Part shown: positions 1 through 6,574 of the stretch, in pieces
How the letters are laid out: the number at the start of each line of letters is the position of its first letter
Position numbering within the stretch: the stretch's first letter is position 1
Assembly (NCBI GenBank): GCA_964482395.1
Contig: CAYZXK010000005.1
Span: forward strand, 1-9,308
DNA length: 9,308 bases
DNA from: CAYZXK01 sp964482395
GTDB lineage: Bacteria; Planctomycetota; Phycisphaerae; UBA1845; Fen-1342
Direction of reading: 5' to 3'
Program-made: the position numbers and the translations under genes
The notes under the pieces: generated by a model
Databases searched by the model: none
The model's input: the letters and a program-made list of their open reading frames with translations, nothing else
What the model was told of the DNA's origin: nothing

Positions 1-196
1 GAATGGAGCGAGTCGGAGATGCTGGCCTATGAGAAAGCGGCCCTGGGTTTCTACATCACCAAGCATCCGCTGACTCAGTATCAAGAGCTTATCCGGCAAT
101 TCGGATAAGCTCTTGATACTGAGTCAGCGGATGCTTGGTGATGTAGAAACCCAGGGCCGCTTTCTCATAGGCCAGCATCTCCGACTCGCTCCATTC
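1..196. repeat. Perfect 95-bp inverted repeat at the window edge (probable assembly or amplification artefact)
   Basis: Positions 1-95 are the exact reverse complement of 102-196, separated by the 6-nt spacer GCAATT at 96-101. The right arm is continuous with dnaE on the minus strand. The left arm therefore encodes the same dnaE segment on the plus strand (residues EWSESEM... to ...YQELIR). A long, perfect, tightly spaced palindrome starting exactly at base 1, inside an essential gene, is typical of a fold-back chimera from amplification or of a misassembled contig end. A biological hairpin end is much less likely here. The left arm should not be read as real genome sequence. Confidence 0.95.
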
Positions 197-3058
197 CTCG
201 CCAGTGATCGGCGGTGAGCTGGCCGACCAGTCGCCCAGGCCGCCAAACATGCTGAGCTGGCCCGCCCGGCGGTCGCGCTGGGCTTCCTGGCCCAGCTCGA
301 TCGCCTTGTCCAGAACGTTCATCAGCGCCCGCCGGGCCGCCCCGGTGCAATCAAAGGCCCCGGACTTGATGAGCGCCTCAATCACCGCCTTGTTCACGCA
401 AGTCAGGTCCACCCGCTCGCAGAAGTCGAACAGGTCGCGGAAGGGCCCGCCCCGCTGCCGGGCGGTCAGCACCGCCTGAACCGCCTTATGGCCCACCCCG
501 CTGATAGCGGCCAGGCCGAAGCAGATATGACCCCGACGGGACCCCGGAAACCCGGTTGCACAGCGCTGTCCGTCCCCGACCTGCCCGGCTTCCCCTTTCC
601 CCACTTCGTAAACCACCGTGAACGCCTCCTCGCTCTCGTTGACGTTCGGCGGGCGGATCGGAATCCCCATTCGGCGGCACTCTTCGATGTATTCGGCGAC
701 CTTCTCGGTGCTGCCGCTCTCGTAGGTCAGCAGAGCCGCCATGAACTCGACCGGGTAGTAGGTCTTCAGGTACGCGGTCTGAAAGGCGATCAGGGCATAA
801 CCGGCCGAGTGGGCCTTGTTGAAGGCATAGCCACCGAAGCGCAGAATGTCCTCGAAGATCTTCTCCGCGACCGGACGCGGCAAGCCGTTGGCCATCGCCC
901 CCTCCAGAAACGGCCCGTGCTCGGCCTCGATCATCGCGGTTTTCTTCTTGGAAATCGCCTTGGCCAGCCGGAAAGCCCGCCGCAGCGGCACCCCGCCCAG
1001 CCGGTTTACCAGTCGGGAAACCTGCTCCTGATAGACCATGATCCCGTAGGTCTCGCCGAGGACTTCGGTCATGATCGGGTGGGGCAGGTCCCAGCTCTGC
1101 CGGCCGTGCTTGCGGGCGATGTACTCCTCGATGTACTCCATCGGCCCGGGCCGGAACAGGGCATTGGCGGCGATCAGGTCCTCGATGCGGTTGGGCTTCA
1201 TCCGCATCAGCACCTCCCGCATCCCGGCCGACTCGAACTGGAAAACCCCCCGGGTCTGCCCCCGCGAAAGCAGCTCGTACACCCGCGGATCGGTCAGGTC
1301 CAGCTTTTCCAGATCGATCTCCACCCCGTGATGTTTCCGGATCAGCCGGCAGGCCAGGTGGATCTGCGACAGCGTGCGCAGCCCCAGAAAGTCCATCTTC
1401 AGCAGCCCGACCTTCTCGACCGTCGGCCCCTCGAACTGGGTGGTGATTTCCTTGGCGTCGGCGGGTTTGTGCAGCGGAATCAGGGTATCCAGCGGAACGT
1501 CCGCGATCACCACCCCCGCCGCATGCACCGAAGCATGCCGGGCCAGGCCCTCTAGACGCCGACCGATGTCCAGCACCTTCCGCACGGTCGGATCCTGGTC
1601 GTACAGTCGGCGCAGCTCCGCCTCACGCTGAAGGGCCTTGTCAATGGTCATCTTCAGCTCTTCGGGCACCAGCTTGGCGATGCGGTCGGCTTCCGACAGT
1701 GGCACGTCCAGCGCCCGGCAGATGTCCCGGATGGCGGCCCGAGCCTTGAGCCGCCCGAAAGTGATGATCTGGGCCACGTGTCCGTACTTCTGACGAACGT
1801 AATTGATGACCTCCGAGCGACGATCCTGGCAGATGTCGATGTCGATGTCGGGCAGTTCGTCCCGCTCCGGGTCCATGAACCGCTCGAAGTACAGCCCGTA
1901 TCGCAGCGGATCGATGGCGCTGATCCCCAGGCAGTATCCCACCACCGTACTGCACCCGCTGCCCCGGGCCACTGCCGGGATGTCCTGCTGCCGCGCGTAG
2001 CGCACCACGTCCCAGACGATCAGGAAGTAGCTGCTGAAGCCCTTGCGGGCGATCACCTCCAGTTCGTACTCGATCCGCTCGCGCAGCTCATCGGTCAACT
2101 GGCCGTAGCGCCGCCCGACACCCTGGTAGACCAGCTCGCGCAGGTACTGATCCGGGGACCGATCGGTGGGCGTGGGGAACCGCGGCGCGAACCGCCGCGA
2201 GAAATCGAACTCCAGGTTGCACAGCTCCGCGATCCGCCGGGTGTTGGCCAGGGCCTGGGGCCATCGGCCCAGGGCGGCCGCCATCTCGGCCCCCGACTTG
2301 AGGTAGAACTGGTCGCTGTCGAACTTGAAGCGCTTCTCATCTTTCACCCGCGACCGGGTGGAGATGCAGCACAGCACGTCGTGGGCTTCCACGTCCTGGG
2401 CGGTCAGGTAATGGACATCGTTGGTAGCGACGATGCCCACCCCCAGCCGCCGGGCCAGATCGACCAGCTCGGGATTGATCTGCCGCTGCTCGGGCAGACC
2501 ATGATCCTGCAATTCAATGTAAAACCGCTCGGGGCCAAAGATTCGCAGGTACTCCTCGGCCACCGCCCGGGCTGCCGCAACGCTGCCCCGACACAGGGCC
2601 TGCGGGATTTCGCCCCCCAGACAGGTGCTGGTGCAGATCAAACCCTCGGAGAACTCCCGCAAGACTTCCTTGTCGATCCGCGGCTTGTAATAGAAGCCCT
2701 CCAGGTAGCCGATGGTGGTCAGCTTGATCAAGTTCTGCCAGCCGGTGCGATTCTGAGCCAGAAGCAGCAGATGGTAACTGGCCTCGCCCAGGCCGCAGGT
2801 CTGCCGGTCACGCCGATCACCGGGCGCGATATACACTTCGCAGCCGATAATCGGCTTGATCCCGGCCGCGATAGCCGCGCTGTAAAACTCGATCGCCCCG
2901 AACAGATTTCCATGGTCGGTGACCGCGACCGCGGGCATGCCGTGCTGCCGGCAGGCCGCGATCAGGTCCTTGATCCGGCAAGCTCCGTCCAGCAACGAGT
3001 ACTCGGTGTGGACGTGCAGATGCACAAACCCGCTGGCGGCCGAGCCCGCCTGGGTCAT
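89..3058 (-). CDS. dnaE: DNA polymerase III subunit alpha (DnaE), C-terminally truncated by the edge palindrome
   Basis: Catalytic subunit of the replicative DNA polymerase. Domains in order: PHP (residues about 10-270, starting FVHLHVHTEYSLLDG), palm and thumb (about 330-620), fingers (about 620-850), and a helix-hairpin-helix region (GLAAISGVG and following). Palm aspartates are D406 and D408 in PDIDIDIC and D556 in KMDFLGLR, matching E. coli D401, D403 and D555. All PHP metal ligands known from mycobacterial DnaE1 align: H15, H17, D24, H49, E74, H96, C146, D214, H216. I chose the ATG at 3058 because GGAGG lies 8 nt upstream; the longer reading starts with TTG at 3085 and lacks this support. 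About 989 residues are readable against a usual 1150-1180. Homology stops near 102, and the TAA at 89-91 lies in the artefactual arm, so the OB-fold and tail are missing rather than naturally absent. An extra stretch of about 20 residues precedes the helix-hairpin-helix region. Confidence 0.96.
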   Translation of the reverse strand: MTQAGSAASGFVHLHVHTEYSLLDGACRIKDLIAACRQHGMPAVAVTDHGNLFGAIEFYSAAIAAGIKPIIGCEVYIAPGDRRDRQTCGLGEASYHLLLLAQNRTGWQNLIKLTTIGYLEGFYYKPRIDKEVLREFSEGLICTSTCLGGEIPQALCRGSVAAARAVAEEYLRIFGPERFYIELQDHGLPEQRQINPELVDLARRLGVGIVATNDVHYLTAQDVEAHDVLCCISTRSRVKDEKRFKFDSDQFYLKSGAEMAAALGRWPQALANTRRIAELCNLEFDFSRRFAPRFPTPTDRSPDQYLRELVYQGVGRRYGQLTDELRERIEYELEVIARKGFSSYFLIVWDVVRYARQQDIPAVARGSGCSTVVGYCLGISAIDPLRYGLYFERFMDPERDELPDIDIDICQDRRSEVINYVRQKYGHVAQIITFGRLKARAAIRDICRALDVPLSEADRIAKLVPEELKMTIDKALQREAELRRLYDQDPTVRKVLDIGRRLEGLARHASVHAAGVVIADVPLDTLIPLHKPADAKEITTQFEGPTVEKVGLLKMDFLGLRTLSQIHLACRLIRKHHGVEIDLEKLDLTDPRVYELLSRGQTRGVFQFESAGMREVLMRMKPNRIEDLIAANALFRPGPMEYIEEYIARKHGRQSWDLPHPIMTEVLGETYGIMVYQEQVSRLVNRLGGVPLRRAFRLAKAISKKKTAMIEAEHGPFLEGAMANGLPRPVAEKIFEDILRFGGYAFNKAHSAGYALIAFQTAYLKTYYPVEFMAALLTYESGSTEKVAEYIEECRRMGIPIRPPNVNESEEAFTVVYEVGKGEAGQVGDGQRCATGFPGSRRGHICFGLAAISGVGHKAVQAVLTARQRGGPFRDLFDFCERVDLTCVNKAVIEALIKSGAFDCTGAARRALMNVLDKAIELGQEAQRDRRAGQLSMFGGLGDWSASSPPITGEEWSESEMLAYEKAALGFYITKHPLTQYQELIRIAG

Positions 3059-3120
3059 ACCTCCAACCTCCGCCTGCAACCGCAAGAGGCGGCGACGCGG
3101 CTTCCCGGACAGCCGGCCGC

Positions 3121-3152
3121 CTCAGCGGGGCCGCTACTCCGCGCCCGCTGAG
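3121..3152 (-). other. Stem-loop in the dnaE 5' leader
   Basis: CTCAGCGGG (3121-3129) is the exact reverse complement of CCCGCTGAG (3144-3152), giving a 9-bp stem with a 14-nt loop, 62 nt upstream of the chosen dnaE ATG. No T-tract follows on either strand, so it does not look like an intrinsic terminator. It could affect leader folding. The role is unknown, and chance is possible in GC-rich DNA. Confidence 0.3.
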
Positions 3153-3422
3153 ACGGACCGCTCCGCCGGGCCCCGTGCCGCCCTTGCTCAGCCAAGTTTA
3201 TCGGATGCTACTGCCGGCTCGCGGGCCCCGCAAATTGCATGCCGGTCCGGAGCCGCCACCAGCCAAATGCCAAGCGAGAACCGCCTACGCTCCGGGCTCC
3301 GATCGGTTGCAGATTCAAATTCACAGAAACGCGGGGCCGCCGGGTCTGATAACAACGGCGCACTTGGCAGACTGGCCGCCGGCTCCGGCGGGTCGGTCTC
3401 CTGACTGAAGTACACTTACACT

Positions 3423-3449
3423 TAACTATCAAGCAAATCCGGTCGATCG
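3423..3449 (+). promoter_or_regulatory. Weak FliA (sigma-28)-like promoter candidate for the chemoreceptor
   Basis: TAACTATC (3423-3430), then exactly 11 nt, then GTCGATCG (3442-3449). The enterobacterial FliA consensus is TAAAGTTT-N11-GCCGATAA. The match keeps TAA and the CGAT core with the correct spacing, but scores only about 4/8 and 5/8. It lies about 145 nt upstream of the receptor start. Chemoreceptor genes are classic FliA targets, which makes the candidate sensible but not proven. Confidence 0.28.
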
Positions 3450-3593
3450 CACTTGCAGACCCCTACGCCAGGTCGGCCACCGACGGCGCCTGGTCGACAC
3501 ACGCAGGCCGGGGCGGCAGACGGAAGCGTGTGGCCAGTAAAGATCCCGTTTCACCACCATCCGAGGGCACTTCTGCCGGCAGGAGCATCCAAC

Positions 3594-5717
3594 ATGTCGC
3601 TGGGCAAGAAGATTGTGATTGCGAAACTGCTGCTAGTGGCAATCTCGGTCAGCGGATTAACGGTGGCCGCCATCTGGCAATCGAAGGTCGGATTCGCCCG
3701 GGCGATCCACAGCGCGCGCAACGCCTTCCAAAACCACGTCAAAGAAACTGGCACGGCTCTGGACGAGGCCGGCCTGCGCGACCTCGAGCACCAGGCCCAG
3801 AGCGTATATGCGATGTGCCACGCGCAGCAGGAGTTGCTGGAGCAGACTCTGCAAGCCAATCTGAGGGTGGCCCAGGACGTGGTGGCCCGTTGTGGGGGCA
3901 TCAAGATCGGGACCGAGAAAATCAGATGGGACGCGGTGAACCAGTTCAACGGCCAGACCGTGGCGGTCGAACTGCCGGAAATGCTGGCCGGCGACCAGCC
4001 CCTGGGGCAGAACCGCGAACCCAGCACCCCCGCCCCGATCGTCGATCAGGTCCGCCAGCTCGTGGGGGCCACCTGCACCATCTTCCAGCGGATGAACCCG
4101 GCCGGCGACCTGCTGCGAGTCTGCACCAACGTGGCCAAGAAGGACGGAACCCGGGCCATCGGCACCTACATCCCCGCTACCAACCCGGACGGCACGCCCA
4201 ACCCGGTGGCCTCGGCGATCAACAGCGGGCAGACCTACGTCGGCCGGGCCTTCGTCGTCGATCGGTGGTACATCACCGCCTACGCTCCGCTCCGCGACTC
4301 GGCCAACGAGGTGATCGGGTCCTTGTACGTCGGCATCCCGCAGGAGAGCGTCAGCTCCCTCCGGGAAGCGATAATGTCGACCAAGGTCGGCAAGACCGGC
4401 TATGTGTATGTGCTCAACGCCAAAGGCGACACGCGCGGGCATTACGTGATTTCGTATCAGGGCAAGCGGGACGGGGAGAACATCTGGGACATGAAAGACG
4501 CCGACGGCAACCCCGTGATCCAGAATGTGTGCACTACGGCCCTCTCGCTAAAGCCCGGCGAAATTGGAGAAGTCCGCTATCCGTGGAAGAACGAAGATGA
4601 TCCCGCTCCCCGGGAAAAGATCGTCAAGATCGCCTACTTCGCGCCCTGGGACTGGGTAATCGGGGTAGGGGCCTACACGGACGAGTTCCGTGAGGCGGCC
4701 ACCCGCCTGGAGCAGGAGTCCCATGCCACCATTGCCGAGCTTGAAAAGACCGGACGAGATAGCCACGCCGCAGTCGTGGCCTGGGCGACCGGAATCGGCG
4801 GCGGCGCTCTAGCCCTGGCGGTGATCATCGCGGTGTTGGTGTCCCGGACCATCACGCGGCCGGTCAACCGGATCGTCATCGGCCTGACTGAGGGGGCCGA
4901 GCAAGTCAACGCGGCCGCCGGTCAGGTCGCCAGCGCCGCTCAGCACCTGGCGGCCGGCAACAGCACCCAGGCCTCCTCGCTCCAGGAGACCAGCAGCGGG
5001 CTTCAGGAGCTGGCGGCCACCAGCCGGGCCAACGCCGAGAACGCCAGCCGGGCCAACGAACTGGCAGCCCAGGCCCGCCGGAATGCCGCCGAGGGCGACA
5101 AGACCATGGCCCAGCTCAATACGGCCATGGGCGCCATCAACGAGTCAGCCAGCAAGATCAGCAAGATCATCAAGGTGATTGAAGAGATCGCATTCCAGAC
5201 GAACCTGCTGGCTTTGAACGCGGCGGTGGAGGCAGCCCGGGCCGGCGAGCACGGCAAGGGCTTCGCGGTGGTGGCCGAGGAAGTGCGCAACCTGGCTCAG
5301 CGTTGCGCCGGGGCCGCCAAGGATACCGCCGCCCTGATCGAGGACTCGGCCAGCCGGGCCAAGGAAGGAACCACGGTCGCCAGTGCCTCCGCCAAGGCCC
5401 TGCAAGCCATCGTCTCCGACGTGACCCAGGTGGCCGACCTGCTGGACGGCATCAACCGGGCCTCCAGCGAACAGGCCCAGGGCGTCGAGCAAATCAACGC
5501 CGCCATCGCCCAGATCGACAAGATAACCCAGCAGAATGCCGCCAGCGCGGAGGAGTCCGCTTCGGCCTCCGAGCAGCTCAACGCCCAGGCTGAAACCCTC
5601 AAGCACATGGTCGATGAGCTGGTGACCGTGGTGTCCGGGAAGACCAATCGCAGCCGGAACGCCAAGCCTGACCAGCCGACGCCCAAACCGGCACCTGCTG
5701 AACCGGACCAGATCTGA
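3594..5717 (+). CDS. Methyl-accepting chemotaxis protein with Cache_3-Cache_2 type sensor domain
   Basis: Inner-membrane chemoreceptor that would control CheA through CheW. Its 707 residues read: a membrane helix at about 7-28; a large extracytoplasmic sensor at about 35-385 with Cache_3-Cache_2 signatures (GATCTIFQRMN, RAIGTYIPA, TGYVYVL); a second membrane helix at about 393-417; then a signalling coiled coil. The hairpin tip (about 532-562, core EIAFQTNLLALNAAVEAA) is canonical. The distance from the first methylation helix to the tip matches E. coli Tsr, so it belongs to the 36-heptad class. After helix 2 only the first HAMP-like helix (SRTITRPVNRIVIGL) is evident before the methylation helix. 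There is no NWETF-type CheR tether; the tail is Pro-rich. The ATG at 3594 was chosen because AGGAG lies 8 nt upstream and the membrane helix follows directly; the longer frame opens with TTG at 3453. The ligand is unknown. It converges with coaC. Confidence 0.95.
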   Translation: MSLGKKIVIAKLLLVAISVSGLTVAAIWQSKVGFARAIHSARNAFQNHVKETGTALDEAGLRDLEHQAQSVYAMCHAQQELLEQTLQANLRVAQDVVARCGGIKIGTEKIRWDAVNQFNGQTVAVELPEMLAGDQPLGQNREPSTPAPIVDQVRQLVGATCTIFQRMNPAGDLLRVCTNVAKKDGTRAIGTYIPATNPDGTPNPVASAINSGQTYVGRAFVVDRWYITAYAPLRDSANEVIGSLYVGIPQESVSSLREAIMSTKVGKTGYVYVLNAKGDTRGHYVISYQGKRDGENIWDMKDADGNPVIQNVCTTALSLKPGEIGEVRYPWKNEDDPAPREKIVKIAYFAPWDWVIGVGAYTDEFREAATRLEQESHATIAELEKTGRDSHAAVVAWATGIGGGALALAVIIAVLVSRTITRPVNRIVIGLTEGAEQVNAAAGQVASAAQHLAAGNSTQASSLQETSSGLQELAATSRANAENASRANELAAQARRNAAEGDKTMAQLNTAMGAINESASKISKIIKVIEEIAFQTNLLALNAAVEAARAGEHGKGFAVVAEEVRNLAQRCAGAAKDTAALIEDSASRAKEGTTVASASAKALQAIVSDVTQVADLLDGINRASSEQAQGVEQINAAIAQIDKITQQNAASAEESASASEQLNAQAETLKHMVDELVTVVSGKTNRSRNAKPDQPTPKPAPAEPDQI

Positions 5718-5732
5718 ACTCGTTGCTCCGCT

Positions 5733-5769
5733 CCCAGGAACGCCGCGATTACCGCCCGGCGCTCCTGGG
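5733..5769. terminator. Stem-loop between convergent chemoreceptor and coaC genes, possible bidirectional terminator
   Basis: CCCAGGAACGCCG (5733-5745) pairs with CGGCGCTCCTGGG (5757-5769) at 12 of 13 positions around an 11-nt loop. It begins 16 nt after the receptor stop codon and overlaps the last codons of coaC, the usual place for a shared terminator. Neither strand has a T-tract after the stem, so intrinsic termination would be inefficient. It may instead act as a 3'-end stabiliser or in factor-dependent termination. Confidence 0.4.
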
Positions 5770-6387
5770 CGGAGCCGACAGAAGCTGCTGACGGGCGGCG
5801 CTGAAGATCGCTTCGGGCTCACTCATGCGCCCGGGGCCGATCACGCCGCAGGCCAGCGGACCCTCCTCCGGTCCCACCAGGAGCAACCCCTGCTCTCGCA
5901 GGAAAGCCAGATTGCGCTGGACTGCCGGATGCTGCCACATCCGGACATTCATGGCCGGGGCCAGCAGGACCGGCGCGTCGGCAGCCAGCAGCAGGGTACT
6001 GACCAGGTCGTCGGCGATGCCGGCCGCCAGTTTACCGATGATGTTGGCCGTCGCCGGCGCCACGATAATCAGGTCCACGCCCTCACCAGGCTCCAGGTGC
6101 GGCATGGAGGAGGCGGCCCCTGACCACAAACTGGTCAGGACCGGCCGGCCGGTCAGGGCTCGAAAGGTGGTCGGCCCGACAAACCGGCAGGCATTGCGGG
6201 TCATGGCCACCGCAACGCCGCAGCCCTCCTGAACCAGCTTGGACACCAGCGCCGCGGTCTTATAAGCTGCGATGCCCCCGCAGACGCACACCACCACCTG
6301 GTAGCCAGCGAGTGGTCCGGTTGCGGGCCCGGGGACGGGCGGTTCGGAACGGTCATTTCTCGGGCGGGGCAAGTCCGGAGGCCTCAT
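5749..6387 (-). CDS. coaC: Phosphopantothenoylcysteine decarboxylase (CoaC, flavoprotein half of CoaBC/Dfp)
   Basis: FMN enzyme that decarboxylates 4'-phosphopantothenoylcysteine to 4'-phosphopantetheine in coenzyme A synthesis. It has the flavin-binding CGGIAAYK (about 36-43), the active-site His in MPHLEP (H97), the APATAN segment (110-115), the PAMNVRM motif (144-150, N147), and the flap ACGVIGPGRM with C180. At 212 residues it ends after this domain, whereas fused CoaBC is about 400 residues; a stand-alone CoaC is therefore expected, with the CoaB ligase elsewhere. The ATG at 6387 is the only good in-frame ATG before the domain, but it has a poor ribosome site, overlaps rpoZ by 35 bp and gives a Pro-rich leader. 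Another ATG overlapping the rpoZ stop (6354-6356) is out of frame by one base, so an indel in the G/C run near 6331-6334 is possible. It is the last gene of the gmk-rpoZ-coaC cluster. Confidence 0.92.
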   Translation of the reverse strand: MRPPDLPRPRNDRSEPPVPGPATGPLAGYQVVVCVCGGIAAYKTAALVSKLVQEGCGVAVAMTRNACRFVGPTTFRALTGRPVLTSLWSGAASSMPHLEPGEGVDLIIVAPATANIIGKLAAGIADDLVSTLLLAADAPVLLAPAMNVRMWQHPAVQRNLAFLREQGLLLVGPEEGPLACGVIGPGRMSEPEAIFSAARQQLLSAPPRSAGR

Positions 6388-6574
6388 AGTCGATGGAGAT
6401 CTTGCCCTGGGCGATCTCCTCAATCACGATCTCCATCTGGGTTTTGCCAGCTGGGTCCACCAGGGGACGGGCACCCCGCATCAGCTCCAGCCAGCGCCGC
6501 TGAATGAGGCCGGTCAGCTTGAATCGGCCCCCGACCTTTTCGATGATCTCGTCGGTCTTGAGCAATTCAATCAT
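6353..6574 (-). CDS. rpoZ: DNA-directed RNA polymerase omega subunit
   Basis: Small subunit that clamps the beta-prime C-terminus and aids RNA polymerase assembly. The 73 residues carry family features: an N-terminal segment EKVGGRFKLTGLIQRRW, then RGARPLV, then EIAQGKI near the end. The length fits omega proteins (about 70-90). The start ATG overlaps the gmk stop as ATGA, giving likely translational coupling, and position directly after gmk is a widespread conserved arrangement that supports the call. The C-terminus (DYEASGLAPPEK) is divergent. Its stop overlaps a second ATGA that is out of frame with coaC. Confidence 0.9.
   Translation of the reverse strand: MIELLKTDEIIEKVGGRFKLTGLIQRRWLELMRGARPLVDPAGKTQMEIVIEEIAQGKISIDYEASGLAPPEK

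Larger units (their letters stand above)
3059..3593. other. Divergent intergenic region between dnaE and the chemoreceptor gene
   Basis: This 535-bp stretch holds the start regions of two divergent genes. I see no convincing gene: the open frames here lack a good ribosome site or run into dnaE antisense. On the minus strand, TTGCGG (3228-3233) and TAGCAT (3205-3210) are 17 bp apart and are a weak sigma-70-type candidate for dnaE. Near 3122-3152 the dnaE leader can form a hairpin. The stretch around 3400-3440 is less GC-rich than its surroundings, as expected of promoter DNA, and holds a FliA-like candidate for the downstream receptor. Confidence 0.6.

Noticed and set aside
1..101. Left arm of the palindrome as a separate plus-strand coding fragment or second dnaE copy
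   Set aside because: It is an exact reverse copy of the adjacent dnaE segment starting at base 1, so it carries no independent information.
1..196. Hairpin telomere of a linear replicon
   Set aside because: The palindrome interrupts the conserved dnaE frame, and no telomere-type sequence or protelomerase context is visible.
488..1555. Long plus-strand open frame (355 codons) opposite dnaE
   Set aside because: It is antisense to conserved dnaE sequence and has a low-complexity product; this is a typical shadow frame in GC-rich DNA.
1778..3151. 457-codon plus-strand open frame opposite the 5' half of dnaE
   Set aside because: Same reason: it lies antisense to the PHP and palm coding sequence, with no recognisable domain.
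3365..3380. TGGCAG-N5-CCGC, a sigma-54-like element before the chemoreceptor
   Set aside because: The GG and GC doublets have the right spacing, but the -12 box is poor and such matches are common in GC-rich DNA.
3188..3415. Small minus-strand open frame upstream of dnaE (GTG start)
   Set aside because: It has no ribosome site and no recognisable motif, and it occupies the probable promoter region.
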